64,000 nt of DNA from Paramarasmius palmivorus (Eukaryota; Basidiomycota; Agaricomycetes; Agaricales; Marasmiaceae), in NCBI GenBank assembly GCA_037176845.1, contig JAYKXP010000031.1, forward strand, positions 1-64,000, given 5' to 3'. The notes below the pieces were generated by a model. It did not search any database. It worked only from the letters and a program-made list of their open reading frames with translations, and was not told the origin of the DNA. The stretch's first letter is position 1, and every line of letters starts with the position of its first letter. Made by a program: the position numbers and the translations under genes. Positions 23,874 through 35,194 of this stretch are shown in pieces.

Positions 23874-23881
23874 TATATAAA
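23874..23881 (+). promoter_or_regulatory. TATA box of the hydrophobin gene
   Basis: TATATAAA lies 67 bases before the hydrophobin start codon, a normal spacing for a strongly expressed fungal gene. Confidence 0.6.
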
Positions 23882-23947
23882 GCGCTGAAACTCTCGCTAT
23901 TCGTCACTGAAAACCCTTCAGTAGTTCTCTAGCACTCCTTCCTGGAC

Positions 23948-24515
23948 ATGCAGTTCAAAGTCGCCACTCTCGCTGCTTTCTCCGCTCTTGCCGCTGCGAG
24001 TCCAATCGACCTGCCGACTCTCAGTCTCCCAGGTCTACCCACTCTGACTATTCCTGGTCTCCCTTCTTTGCCGACGCTCCCTGCCATCCCAGCGTCTCAA
24101 TGCAACACCGGACCCGTTCAGGTACGAAAGACCTCACCTCGAATACCAATGCTGGCTCATCTCACTTATATGCAATAGTGTTGCAACACCGTACAGAGTG
24201 CCGACAGTAACCCCGTATCTGTGATCCTGGCGCTCCTCGGTGTCGTTCTCCAGGACTTGAATGTCCAGGTTGGGCTTACTTGTACACCGATCACGGTCAT
24301 TGGAGCGGGAGGCAATTCTTGGTATGCAATACTCACTTTTTGTTACAAGACTCGAAACTAATCTACTCAATAGCACCGCGAGTCCGGTGTGTTGCGAGAA
24401 TAACACTTTCAGTAAGTATCGCATAACTTGATTAGTTCTCGTTCAGTGTTCTGACTTTCGTTCGGTAGATGGTCTCATCGCTATTGGGTGTGTCCCCGTG
24501 AATATCAACCTCTAA
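23948..24515 (+). CDS. Class I hydrophobin
   Basis: Four exons (23948-24121, 24179-24321, 24374-24411 and 24469-24515) encode 133 residues. Residues 1-18 are a signal peptide ([18 protein letters not shown]). A Leu/Pro-rich spacer with repeated LPGLPTL-like units precedes the cysteine core. The eight cysteines show the hydrophobin order C...CC...C...C...CC...[35 protein letters not shown] and [10 protein letters not shown]. The protein is secreted and self-assembles into amphipathic films on hyphae and fruit bodies. A TATA box stands at 23874. A second, broken copy lies at 35195-35582 in the duplicated block. Confidence 0.95.
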
Positions 24516-24940
24516 GTCACTCCCTTGGACATTTCGTGGTTGTGGATGTATACGTGCTCTGTGGATGTTTTAGTACTACACTCGAACACGAAGTACTGTA
24601 ATTGTATGGACTTGCCGAAATGAAACGTAGCATCCAGGTTCTGTTAACAAGCTATATCCCGAGTCCCAGGTTAAGGAGGTAGTAGTCGAAACGAGAATGT
24701 CTTCAAGCATGGATGAAGACATCTAAGTATTAGGTGGGCATCGGAGTTTTCGTAGAACAAGGATGTTCTAAAGGTTTGGGTATTCTTGACACCCTAGCCT
24801 CATGGTCGATTTGAGTTATGTGTTATTGCACTGAGAAAGGTTGAAGAAAGGTATACGCACGAGTAGTCGGAATAGTTGTTCAGCAAAATCTTCGAGGGGA
24901 CACTGATTTCGAGCCATGACGATGGCGATTTCAGGCTACG
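24516..24940. other. Hydrophobin 3' flank, duplicated at 35583-35930
   Basis: This non-coding flank is clearly related to the sequence after the hydrophobin relic (for example ACTACACTCGAACACGA in both). It marks the left part of the segmental duplication. Confidence 0.6.
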
Positions 24941-25510
24941 CCCGCGATCATCAACTTGCAGAAATGCCGACGAGTGAATATAGGTGAGGATCAGGAAAGG
25001 GCTGAGCTGAATGGCGAGGTAGAAGGAAAGAGTAAGGGAGGATCTCTGCAGGGAGCTTTAGGATAAGATGGAATGACGATTTGACTGCGTCTAGTAAGGA
25101 GAAAGACGACTGAGGAGTAGTGTTTTTGTTGTTGGCACGTCTCCTCAATCCTGTCATTCTCACGTGAAAGAGCGCCTGTGGTTCTAAGGAATAATATCAG
25201 GGTGAATCGGTCGTCGTGGGCTCGTTCATTGGTAACGCGATTTGGTGGTGGTTGAAGGACTGAAAGCGTATCATGACACGAAAGAGAAGGATGCAAAAAG
25301 GTGCTCACCTACTCCTATGCTCTGCTAATGATTCTCGGATTGCGAGATAAGAAGTAATCACAAACGTCTTGTCTTGGGTACTGGCAGCTGATAAAAAAGA
25401 TACGAGGTGACCATCTAATCCCTGCTTAGGTTGTTTTCGCAGAGAAGCACCCAGCGATAAGATCAGATAAGCTAGCTGGGAGTGAGATGGGAAATCGATC
25501 AATCCTCAGT
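24941..25510 (-). pseudogene. F-box gene relic (5' half), copy 1
   Basis: Minus-strand pieces LKLPAEILPYSFLLPRH and FLLTRRSQI correspond to the F-box region of the intact family members. A GTGAGCACC donor and TTTCAG acceptor around 25260-25312 match the first intron of the gene at 8416. Frames are broken throughout and the C-terminal half is absent. The same relic is repeated at 35930-36620. Confidence 0.65.
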
Positions 25511-25678
25511 CTCGAAGCGAGGCTCATGGCGTACCTAGATACTATCTTAGATAGTGGTAGAGAGGAAAGAAACGGAGGTCACGACTCAAAGAAACGCGCA
25601 CTGTCACAGACACGTGATTTAATCTGTCTCAAGATGTCACATACAGGGATCCTGGTGCAAACCAGAGGCAATTTATCG

Positions 25679-27400
25679 CTATCTCCCAACGGAGCGAATC
25701 AGATACTCCAACATCCCCACTCTGGTATGCGTTACCTCCAAATCCAACCTCCCCTTCTCTTGCACGGCTCTCAACCTCTCCACATCCAATCTCGACGCTG
25801 TACCCCCAACCCTCAGATGCAACGTTTCCAGTCCCTCATCCACTCTCACCTCCACCATATCCTCAAACACGCCCCACAACCAATCCTTTTCAACACTCAA
25901 CTTCAACACCTTCAAACGCGGCACTACCCAAAACGCTCCATCCCTCTTCTCCTGCAGCATCAATAACAGCACTTCGTCCGCTAGTTTATCCTGGTCTGCC
26001 CCCGAGTCTCCAACGACGTCCTCAAGGACAAGTTCTTCCAACCCCGGCACATGAGCCAGGACGTAACATACATTCCTGATCGTAAACGGCAGCTTTCGCA
26101 TCTTTAGCACCTTCAAAGTGTCTCTTCTCTCCAGACGATCAACGAGTTCCGTGATCCCCGCAAGGAGACACACGCACGTTGGGCTCTTGTAGGTGTTCGG
26201 ATATGGATAGGTAGCGACTTCCAGTGAGGTAAGAGAAGGCGCAGAGATTTGGTCGAGGAAATGAGCGATAGCCATGCTGGGATCACGACATATACATTCA
26301 TTGTGGATCTTGATTGCGAACGATGTGAGATTAGGAAGGATATGCGTAAGTAGACGGTCTAGTTTCGGTGTTCCACCAAGATGGACTTCGCCAAAATCAT
26401 GCGAGTGAGGGTCGTGTGAGACAATGGCGTGTATCCTCGCAGAGACAAGAGTGCTTTTACAAGTCAGCAAAGCAGCGAGCGCCGTTTCGACGGGGACGGA
26501 TGTCAGCTCTAGGTTGACCAGAGACGCGAATAGTGCCGAGGCTCCGCGGACATGCGATACCGGCATCTTTGGCGCATTTAGAGAGAGCGATACGAGGTTA
26601 GGGCACGCCTTATACACCTTCTTGATGAGATTCATTCCATTCCCCTCAAACTCGCAAGTCAAGCCGCCAAAATCCACCTCAAAATCGCTGACCTCCTTCA
26701 CAAACTTCTTCATATTATCCAACACCCGAGCAACTCCCACGGCATTCGCACCTTCAACTAGAAGACGAAGCGTACGTATTCGGCCAGGCGCCCCATCTTT
26801 CAGAATAGTGACGTATTCCGCGAGCTGTTTCCAAGTACCTCGTCTTCGAGTGTTTAGGACGTGAAAGTGAAATGAGATTGGCAGGCCTCCCGACCGTTGG
26901 AGAGCTAGTTTCAAACGTTGAGTGATGTATGCAGGGGCGAGGGTATTGGAGTTCCAGAAGAGACGAAGAGTACTCCAGAGCTGTGGAGTCGAGAGACAGA
27001 CGTCTCGCCAGTATTTTGATACACGTGTGAAGGTGCGAAGGTCCACAGGAAGAGTGGTAGCGTTGATATCGAGCTCTCGAGCGCGCAAGGAGAGTATGTA
27101 GGAGAGCAACTCGGTGGGTAGTTTGCGGATGGGAGCGTATAGGAATTGGAGTTTACGGTGTTTAGCCTCAAGGATAGGTAGCGATTTGCGGAGAACCCTG
27201 AGTTCTTTCTGATATTGGTCGATCTTTTGACGTGTTTCGTGGAGGTTGGCGTTGGTAGCTGCGAATATTGGATCGAAATAGGCCTTGTCTTCGGGAGAGA
27301 GAGCGTATGGGTATGAAAGGAGATGCTCTAGACGTTGGGAATCAACGTCAGGTCCTTGAAATTCTATGGTCCGTCCGTTTCGTGGACTGGCAGACATCAA
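25679..27400 (-). CDS. F-box/LRR-like protein, intact
   Basis: A single open frame encodes 573 residues. Residues 20-50 match the conserved head (SYPYALSPEDKAYFDP), residues 48-85 form a coiled coil, and the F-box core LYAPIRKLPTELLSYILSL lies at about 87-107. A long LRR-like part follows, with NECICRDPSMAIA and ISAPSLTSLEV, ending VGMLEYLIRSVGR. It probably recruits substrates to an SCF ubiquitin ligase. It is the only undamaged F-box member here and served as the reference for the broken ones. An upstream exon ending RTRNR could splice at 27424 to the acceptor near 27377 and replace the first residues; unlike two relatives, that exon shows no hydrophobic anchor. Confidence 0.85.
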   Translation of the reverse strand: MMSASPRNGRTIEFQGPDVDSQRLEHLLSYPYALSPEDKAYFDPIFAATNANLHETRQKIDQYQKELRVLRKSLPILEAKHRKLQFLYAPIRKLPTELLSYILSLRARELDINATTLPVDLRTFTRVSKYWRDVCLSTPQLWSTLRLFWNSNTLAPAYITQRLKLALQRSGGLPISFHFHVLNTRRRGTWKQLAEYVTILKDGAPGRIRTLRLLVEGANAVGVARVLDNMKKFVKEVSDFEVDFGGLTCEFEGNGMNLIKKVYKACPNLVSLSLNAPKMPVSHVRGASALFASLVNLELTSVPVETALAALLTCKSTLVSARIHAIVSHDPHSHDFGEVHLGGTPKLDRLLTHILPNLTSFAIKIHNECICRDPSMAIAHFLDQISAPSLTSLEVATYPYPNTYKSPTCVCLLAGITELVDRLERRDTLKVLKMRKLPFTIRNVCYVLAHVPGLEELVLEDVVGDSGADQDKLADEVLLLMLQEKRDGAFWVVPRLKVLKLSVEKDWLWGVFEDMVEVRVDEGLETLHLRVGGTASRLDVERLRAVQEKGRLDLEVTHTRVGMLEYLIRSVGR

Positions 27401-27800
27401 AAATGTGAAAGAGAAGAGATGGGCACATGCTCACCGCCGGTTTCGTGTCCTATTCGCCTCCTTGTTCTTCATCATCTTCGTACCCTTCAAAGCCTTTCTG
27501 AATAGGCGAGAAACGTACGCCAGGGGACGTGTCACAGAATGATTGAAGGAGACGGTAGACGTTGAAACGTTGAAAATCGATGGGTTATTCGAACGGAGTT
27601 TGAATATTTCATTACTGCTCATGAACATGTGACGATATCCCAAAGAGGAAAGTAGATTTTGTCGACGTGAAGTGCCTCAGAACTATACGAATACAGTGGA
27701 CACGCTACAGGATCCAATACACTATATCATCAAACAACGCTTGTATGCATGGTGGTGATGGATTTTCATACAGAGAGTCCATACAGAGCATATACCGTGT

Positions 27801-27930
27801 TCAACAGGCGCCATTTAGCGCCCGAAAAAATATAATCATTCCCAAAAAAGGCGCCAAGGTCCGACAGTGGCTGGACCAAACCTAAAATCTACAACTGTAC
27901 AGTTGTTCGGTAACTCCCGGTGGCGCGCGT
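27801..27930 (+). repeat. Repeat R (copy 1), TTTAGCGCCC...TAACTCCCGG
   Basis: A 115-130 bp sequence with TTTAGCGCCCGAAAA, AACCTAAAATCTACAACTG and TCGGTAACTCCCGG. It recurs at 36751-36860 as part of the duplication and, more diverged, at 49505-49614 outside it. Confidence 0.55.
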
Positions 27931-28189
27931 CCTTCGAATTGCACCAGCCGCAGGATTGCAGCTCGACTACACGATGGTCTAGCGCGGCAGGCCGCATGAT
28001 AGTCTCCTGTAAGCAGATGGTATAGCTTATTTTGTGGTGAGGTGAGGGAGGGTATACCGTGACATGAAGGTTCGTTATGGTTCATCGATAATGTTGTATT
28101 CTAGCGGAAAGAGATACCCACATTCCTCGAAGGAGGACTTATCTAGGTCGCACAATTAAACTACGGCATCTTCGGAAAGTGCGGTTTGT

Positions 28190-29100
28190 GCTCGGTTTGT
28201 TTTGTCTCTTCTCATCGAAGTTTTATTCACCACAAGGCAGCGGTTGACTTTGTTCGCCCCCACATTAAAAGATGTTCAAGATTATCGGAGCTGCGAGAGG
28301 ACGCTGCCGCCGCCAACTCAAATATGGTGTTCAATACGAGCAGAGTTTCAAAAAGAACTGGTTATCTACAAGCGACGCACGGTCAATGATCCCCTCAATC
28401 GGCCTTGTCACCAAATCGAAGGTCAATCATGTAGTACGACCCCTGCGCTGATCGCGTCGGTCCACAGCAGGTTTTCTAATATCTAATATCTAATATCAAT
28501 GTTGACTTTCCGCACCCCTATCTACCCAGACAGAAGAGTACCCTGCTTCTGTGTGGGAAGCTCGGTCAAGGATTCTGGGCGTGGAGTAAAAGATGGAGCA
28601 CCTCGAGCTCGAGACACACAGAGGAAGTATACACTCGATATATATGAGTAATTACTCACATCCTGAGGATGTCATTTTGGGTATTATTGACATACTGATG
28701 GCCGAGTTACATGCTGACTCCAGTTTGTGCAGATCAAGTGATGAATTTCTGGAACACACCATCAATAATAGCAGACTTCGATAACGCACTCTGCAGCTAA
28801 GAAAGAGTTTCGTTGAGCACCGGAGAGAAGTGACGGCTGTAGCCGTCTTATACCCATAGAAAGCTGGAGACCCTAGGTGTGCTGAATTCGGTAGTGTTAT
28901 TTTGCTGAGTGATTGTACAATCTCGGAACGGGAGAATCTATCCTCTGGATCTCAGGCACCACGATTGCTGGCTGCGTGAAGGATCCCTCGATCGGCACCC
29001 TACACAAGCTAGCTATAAAGGGTCAGACTCATTTTCAGGGCTTCTTCAACACGGCTAAACAAAATGCCCGGTGGCAGCTACCTGCGAATCATCATGATCA
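28190..29100 (+). pseudogene. NACHT gene relic, copy 1
   Basis: Segments match the intact NACHT gene at 38120-41196. QKELVIYKRRTVND corresponds to QKEMVIHKRSAVKD. Near 28950, ESILWISGT and AGCVKDPSIGTLHKL correspond to the P-loop region, but the loop reads GCVKD instead of GCGKS. About 2.2 kb holding the ATPase core and C-terminus are missing; the sequence jumps from the P-loop to a match with 41480. A 68-bp insertion interrupts it at 28428. No product is expected. Confidence 0.75.
28428..28495 (+). repeat. 68-bp insertion, copy 1 of an identical pair
   Basis: Compared with the intact NACHT gene, 68 bases starting CATGTAGTACGACCCC and ending TAATATCTAATA interrupt the relic. They are flanked by TCAAT on both sides (28423-28427 and 28496-28500). 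The identical sequence lies inverted at 33618-33685; identity extends over 72 bases. Confidence 0.7.
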
Positions 29101-29414
29101 TGATATAAGTGATTCTTACCCTCCTCGAAATGGAACAAGGCAATGCTAAGTATAATACTACCAGCGAATATCTCTCGTCTTCTTCTGCTTGATATATGAT
29201 GGAGCAATACCATCTGTCGAACTTCTCATCTTGACAGTTCCCATCTTGGAGGAGATATTTACTCCACCTTCTTTCCGATCTCGTACGCAACAGCTTGTTA
29301 CATAGTCATTTAAGTTCTGTCATGATATAGAACAACTTTCGAGTCTATATAGTGAAGATTCATGGGCAATTCTAAAAGAATCTCCCTCCATCCACGTCCC
29401 TAACCACATCCGCG

Positions 29415-30892
29415 ATGGATCAGGATAACTTTGGCAGCACCAATTTTGTGAGCGATACTTAAATTAGTGTTTCATCTAGCTCACGCTTTATGACTAGCTT
29501 GGCTGCATCTTCTACGGTACAACACTTGCTCACGAACTTCACTGAGTTTGACCCTTGGCCTAGGATGCTATATTGTACTGTTCTTCCAAAGTCTCTACGT
29601 TCTCAAGAGGCGGAACCAAGACCACCGTCGGGTACAAGTCTTTCTCCTTAGCGCACTTTTCATCTTGTCAACAGCTATGCTCGCTGTGATGTTTGCAAAT
29701 CATCACTTGAAGAGACTTGATCAATACTCATTAATCATATGGTATGTATGCTCCATTAACCTCCTCCAGTCAAGTCGCTGTAATTGTACGCCTAGGGCGC
29801 CTATTGTAAGATTGAGTTTGTTGTTCGTAGCAAAGTGAGCATTTTCCTTCTTGGAAAGTCATTATAGCCCACGAAATATTACCAGCTTGATTGCAGATTC
29901 TATACTGGTGCGCTCGTTATTCAACGGAAACCTTGGAAGTATAACGACTGAAGTAGTCGTTACAGCTTTGGCGTTGCTATGTGGTGTGGGAAAAGCGGCG
30001 CAAAGTGATAGCCCTGCCCATGATTATATGTCTCGCTAACCACGGTAGGTCCTGGGCATCTGTTTGTCCTTCCGAAGAATGAAATTCAGTGTTTGTCTAG
30101 TTCTTGCCTTGGTGGTGATCTGCGGTTTTCGAGGCGGCTGGCAGTTCGCGTCGACCGGATTACCTGATTACGATCCATCGTTCTATGATTCGACTGGCAA
30201 AATCTCATCTGCCAGCTACATTACATTTGGTCTATATTTTGGGACCACCCTGACAAACATGTTACTTACAATTATGATTGGTCAGTCCCCTATCATCGGA
30301 AAACCTAACTTTAATTCAGTGTACAAGTAGCTGGCCGTGTAGTGTTCATCTCCCGTCAAACACGAGCCATACTCGGTCCTAAACATGGGGATCTGTACAC
30401 GCTCGTTGTCGCCGTCACGTATGTAAAAGTTTTTTCTTGTCATAGCGGGTGTTGATCGTTCTTGCAGCATCGAGTCGGGACTGCTTTACCCAGTAATCCT
30501 CATAATGTATGCGGGATGCATGCTTGGCTTTCTAGAGACTTCAGAAAGTTACAATCCAAGACATCGGCTAGCAATTACGGCGGACGTGATTCAGGAAGCA
30601 GTAATCCATGCATTAGTAAGTGGAACTCAAAGGTCGAGGACTCGATCCTGATGTGATGCGTTAGGGCATATCACAAACATTGATCATCGTGCGCATTGCG
30701 CTGGGCCTCAGCTTTTCCAGCGTGGACGAAGCCGTTGCCACTCTCGGAACAAACGGCAAAGAAGCCATTGCTCCAAACCTACGGTCAGTTCTGGATATAT
30801 CTCCAAGGAATCGACCTGTTTCCCGGCGTCATAGTTTCGACTCTTTGAAACATACTGTGTCCCGGTTGGACTCCGACAGTGACCGAGTCTAA
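29415..30892 (+). CDS. 7TM-like membrane protein 1 (WRCYVVW family)
   Basis: About nine exons can be traced from MDQDNFGSTNF (29415) to the TAA at 30890-30892. Hydrophobic helices include CYIVLFFQSLYVL, FLLSALFILSTAMLAV, LIADSIL, VIALPMIICLANHG, VLALVVICGF and LLYPVILIMYAGCMLGF. The box LWRCYVVWEKRRK follows an intron at about 29910-29968 and is a hallmark of a large basidiomycete membrane-protein family of unknown function. The cytoplasmic tail is Ser/Arg-rich. It lies at the right end of duplication copy 1; its twin is at 41748-43272. A receptor role is only a guess from the topology. Confidence 0.75.
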
Positions 30893-31180
30893 CAATAAAG
30901 GAAGTGAAGGAATGGCCCGGGTCACAGAAAGGAATATGTATAGACACTGCCGCACTATTTGCCCTATCACCCAAAAAAGGCCGAGAACGTATTTCATCAT
31001 TTCGACTGGTTAGCCATGCGTTAGATTCCTCGCTTTTATTGAGCACCCTCACACATTGCCGTCTACAACGATGGTCCAGACTAGTTGGAAACCAGGAATA
31101 TACTCTATTTCGTCCTCAATTCGCTATAACCTGATTCGTCTGAGGGATATGGGGCTAACGTGTCAGATCGCCTCGAAGAT

Positions 31181-31274
31181 CTTCACTTGTAGTATATCGG
31201 ATAGTACACCCATCTGTCATTTGCCATACCAGTAAAGCTTCACGCAAAAGCTGGGTTCGATTCCCAGCCAGGGA
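31181..31274 (+). tRNA. tRNA-Asp-like relic or tRNA-derived element
   Basis: TAGTATATCGGATAGTAC resembles the D-arm and A box of tRNA-Asp, CTGTCAT the anticodon loop with GTC, and CTGGGTTCGATTCCCAG a perfect T arm with B box. CAGGGAG ends it. The acceptor stem and the anticodon stem do not pair well, and about 20 extra bases separate anticodon and T arm. A functional tRNA is unlikely; a pseudogene or SINE fragment fits better. Confidence 0.4.
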
Positions 31275-31429
31275 GAATACGAAGCTTGTTCGCGGTTTTT
31301 AGTTCTCAATGGGTGGTTTCTAAAGCGGGAATCTGTATGTATCTCCTCGTGAAACTTAACCTTTGCGCCGATGGAAGCAATAAAGAAATACACCATTGAT
31401 AATGATATCTACTTGGACAATCATCAAAG

Positions 31430-31959
31430 TCAACAAGCATGATGCATCCACCCAACTCCAACATCTACAGCTGCTCCTTGAAACAGCTTGAAACACTCTT
31501 CCATCCGCTTCGTCTCCATATTCATGTCATCATTCTCTTCCCTGGTCTCCCTAACTTCGGGTGCCACCTTAACCGTCACTTTCTCTGCATCACCCCACTT
31601 CTCCTGCAACCAAGCAATCTCCACTTTCAACTCGTCGCTTTCGTCGGTGTTACTGTCCAGCTTGCTGTACACATGTATCATCCACACTGGCAAAACCTTC
31701 AGAGATATCCTTCATGGCAGAGCTACAAAGGTAGAAAAGTATGATTGTGAGTGATCTCTTCACATTACGAGCTCTCTCACCTATTCGATTTATGTGTCCC
31801 TTCTTCCTCTGCTTTGGACGTGCCCTCCAAGTCCGAGTCGGATGAGTCACAATCGCGAGTAGGCTGTACCAGACTCGGGGTTTTTCGTGCACACGTGGAT
31901 GCGGATGCCCCTTTTCGAGGGGCTTTGTGACCACGACTCCGAGACCGACTGGCTGGCAT
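31430..31959 (-). CDS. Small Ser/Lys-rich coiled-coil protein, frame uncertain
   Basis: Exon 1 (complement 31781-31959) starts MPASRSRSRGHKAP and carries DSSDSDLEGTSK before a GTGAGA donor. Exon 2 starts at 31722 with SAMKDISEG and, in phase, stops at 31650 for 83 residues. A different frame of the same exon stays open to 31430 and encodes a heptad-rich stretch (LKVEIAWLQEKWGD, EENDDMNMETKRMEE). One missing base could explain this, so the gene is either short or frameshifted. Its exon 1 ends like that of the neighbour at 32301-33252 (NR before the donor), which suggests tandem paralogues. Confidence 0.45.
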
Positions 31960-32300
31960 TGGAATGGAGAAGTTTTTGAGATTGGTTCCAGTTGGCGGTA
32001 CGTGGATGGGGAGTGTAGGGAAATCAAAAAGGAACGTGTTTTAAATTGTCATAGCGTGAGAATAATTTAACCCTGACTGATATACCGGTCCTTGGTATCC
32101 GATGACCAATTTAGCAAGCGAAGCCGGGTACAGAAGGCAACAACGTGGCTTTCATATCTATAGTCGATTATCACAATTTGAGCAGCGATAGCTTAGGCTC
32201 TGTAAAGAAGTGAAATCAACCTGCCTCTGCATGAGCTGGTCACAACCATTATGGGTATCGATTGCCACAGTACAAGAAAAGTTCAAGATAAAGCGTTCGT

Positions 32301-33252
32301 CTACTCACAAATGCTGCCGACTTCCGAGTCATCCTCTTCATCCAAGAGTTTTTCTAATCCAGACAAGCCGCCTTTCATCACATCAATAAACTGTCTGCAC
32401 TTCTCCTTTGATCGTACAATTGTCGACTCCAACCTTGCCACCCGCTTTTCCAACTCGACCTTTTCCCTCGACATCTCTGTTTGCATCCTAATCCCAGCTG
32501 CAACCGCCTTCTCCAGCTCTTTTTTCTCTTTCGCCAATTCGTCATTTAGGTGTATTATATCCGATAACTGTCTTGTCAGGCTATTTGCCTTATCCCAGTC
32601 CTTTCTCAATCTAGCGTTCTCAGCCTTGAGCTCGTCAAGCTGCTTGTTCTTGTTCCGTAGGTCCTTATCTGCTGATTCGAGTACTGTCGCATATCTCTTA
32701 TGCGTAGAGATTACTTCGGAGAGCGGGGTTGTAGTCGTAGTATATGGTCTTGCGCGTTTCCCCGAACTGATTGAACCCTCGTATACGCTAGATGAGCCAG
32801 GTTAAACGTCTTTTCTAAGAGCGTTACTCAATCCTGATTAGTACTCACCTATTCCGTTGCGTGTCATTACTGCCTCCTCCTCGTCTTCTCTTTCCAAGTC
32901 TCTGCGGGTTCATCATCTCTTTCATCACCTCGTCCTCCGAGTCAGAGAGGTCCGATCCTGGTATGACTGTGACGGCTGATTTCCGCTTATGAGATTCCGC
33001 GGGTTGTGATGTGTTCTGGTGTGCGGGAGTCGTTGTCATGAATGCTCGAGGGTGCGCATTCGTTAATCCAGGAGGTCCTGCTCTGCATTTTGGCGATGGC
33101 GGACTTAACTTGGGGAATGGGTCAATGTCTTGGGGCATCAACGGACCACGAAGAGGTTGGATGGGATGGGAGTCGGAGAGAAAGGAATGTGATTTGTGAC
33201 TGCCACGCCGTGCGAATTGTTTTATCGGCAGGGTGCACTGAACGACCACCAT
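32301..33252 (-). CDS. Coiled-coil protein, probably nuclear
   Basis: Two exons (complement 32849-33252 and 32301-32787) encode up to 296 residues; a later start at MPQDIDPF is possible. The first half is Pro/Ser-rich and basic, with DLSDSEDEVMKEM and LGKRRRGGG, a likely nuclear localisation signal. The second exon starts VYEGSISSGKRARP, then PLSEVISTHKRYATVL opens a long coiled coil to LDEEDDSEV. The order matches the gene at 21101-21848. No enzymatic motif is present. No frame break was found. Confidence 0.7.
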
Positions 33253-33259
33253 GGCAACC

Positions 33260-33730
33260 GAAGCGGTAGAGAACTCCGCTCCATTTCCTTAATGAAGATT
33301 ACATAAAAGCGCTTGGAGCGTACACAGATATGAATCCAACCGTACACTCATGATTGGCGCCATTACTAGACTGTATAACCAAATAGAAATCTCGCACTAG
33401 CGTCCGAGTCCAAAATCCAAAAGCTCGAAAGCCTAGATCACCATGGTACTGGATTTGAAATCTCATTACACTGAGCACCATATATGTTATCCTTAAACAG
33501 GTACTGTGGACTGAATGATACAACTGATACCGGGATGTCTACACCAGAAGAAAGACTTGCTATCTATGGAAATATTAGCGCCCTTTAGACGCTCAAATCA
33601 TTGAATTAACAGCTTGATATTAGATATTAGATATTAGAAAACCTGCTGTGGACCGACGCGATCAGCGCAGGGGTCGTACTACATGTGAACAGACAGAGAA
33701 ATTTTGCTACATGCTACGTCTAGCTACCCA
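33260..33730. other. Gene-free stretch with 68-bp insertion copy 2
   Basis: No gene is recognised. The only notable sequence is the inverted copy of the 68-bp insertion at 33618-33685. Confidence 0.4.
33618..33685 (-). repeat. 68-bp insertion, copy 2 (inverted)
   Basis: The reverse complement begins CATGTAGTACGACCCC and is identical to 28428-28495 throughout. Flanking bases share only TCA, so a target duplication is not clear here. Confidence 0.7.
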
Positions 33731-34639
33731 TCACCACGATTCGACCTGTCCCAACACGTTCCACGCAAGCCAGCTCATCACAATCCACGACAAATCGAGG
33801 TGACGTGGGTGCTGGAAACGCATCAGAACACACCTTCCGATAGCAAATAAGTAGGTAGGGTTGGACGCACCAAGTGTGCCTTCGACCGTATTAAGCATAC
33901 CATGCTTCGATGTGGTCGTCATCGTCTGGTATATCGAAGCCCTCGTCATCCGATATACCCTCTTCGCCGTCTGTCCCGGCGTCGAGTGTTTGAGGTTCCG
34001 AGTTCGGGGGTATACCCGGAATGTTCACCGGCTCCATATAGAATCTCTCCAGGATACCGTGTACAAGTCTCGCGAACCTGGGACATATGAGGGAAGAGTC
34101 CGCTGCATACTTGATTGCCGCCACCCATTGTCCCTGAATTCATCAATTCCGGACAGGAATTCTTGTTATAGACGGTGATTGAGAGTGAAATTGTGGAGGT
34201 GTAGTTAAAGACTGGATAGACTCAGAGGCTGCAACAGAAAGCGGAGCAATGAGTCTTCAAGCTCATCGTAGGGAACGTCTTATACACACCGATGCGTAGG
34301 GGCTGAAACAGTTCCACTACCACTAAGACCTAAGTGTACCGCCATTCCTCCAGGACGGGGAGTGTCGATAGGCTCGTCCGGCCCAGCGTCGGAAGACTTG
34401 TCAAGACAGGAGTCATCAACTGAGTCAGGAGAAGAAATGCTTGCGACCTCAGATGGAGAGTGCGTCCCCGCCCACGACGGTAGGTCCAGCAGCGTTGTTG
34501 GCCTTGTCGAGTACGTACTTGAGATACGGAGGGGTGTAGAGCCTGTGTAGAGCAGAGATCTGCCAGATAACGGCCACGTATTATTCCGCCAGTCATGACA
34601 TTCCATGCCGGCACCCTTTACGTTTACAAACTCGGGCAC
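33731..34639 (-). CDS. Unrecognised multi-exon gene
   Basis: Composition looks coding, but the full splice pattern was not solved. One stretch (minus, 34639-34280) carries SPSEVASISSPDSVDDSCL and GPDEPIDTPRPGG. Another (34124-33891) reads AAIKYAADSSLICPRFARLV, then an acidic tail with SDDEGFDIPDDDD before AWYA and a stop. These may be exons of one protein with an acidic, low-complexity C-terminus. No family is recognised and internal stops near 34150 are unexplained. Confidence 0.3.
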
Positions 34640-34649
34640 GATTTTAGGT

Positions 34650-35180
34650 ACATCTCAACGTTCTCGGTCGAAACTCCGGAAGAGAGAGAGGCAATATATA
34701 CTTCGCATCATCCAAGCCGTTGCCAGTGTATCTTGACTGTATGGATACATCTTGTACCCCGTACAGTCAGGACCGCTGTCGTGGAGTGCTGCTTTCATCC
34801 TATCACGCTACCTCTACCCTATATTCTTGCGATTCAGTGCTTTAGCTGATGGAAGACCTCTGGCGTAAGCTTCTGCAGGCCGCTGAGCAGTCCTTACAGG
34901 CTTCGCTGGTCGTAAACCATGCAGCAATGACTGTATATCGGGATAGGGGTAGAGGGGATGGTGGTGGTTTCAAGAACTGACTCAGAGCGTGTCTTGCTAT
35001 CTATATATTCCTCCGGAAACGACAATCACACTCGTGATGGGGGTAGTTTATCATGAGCATTATAGTCGGTCTCGGAGAAGTTTTTAGTATGTTGCTGTGT
35101 TTGTTCACGAGCTTGACTCAACAGACCCATCGAGCTCCAACTTGCATAAAGCCATGACAGGAGCACTACCGCCATTGTGA
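34650..35180. other. Gene-free stretch before duplication copy 2
   Basis: Nothing was recognised. The duplicated block starts near 35190 with the hydrophobin relic. Confidence 0.35.
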
Positions 35181-35194
35181 AACACCGGGCCCAT

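Noticed and set aside
28470..33700. A 5.2-kb transposon bounded by the identical inverted 68-72 bp repeats
   Set aside because: Copy 1 is a self-contained insertion with its own TCAAT flanks, and the interval is mostly ordinary duplicated sequence, so the pair are separate insertions.
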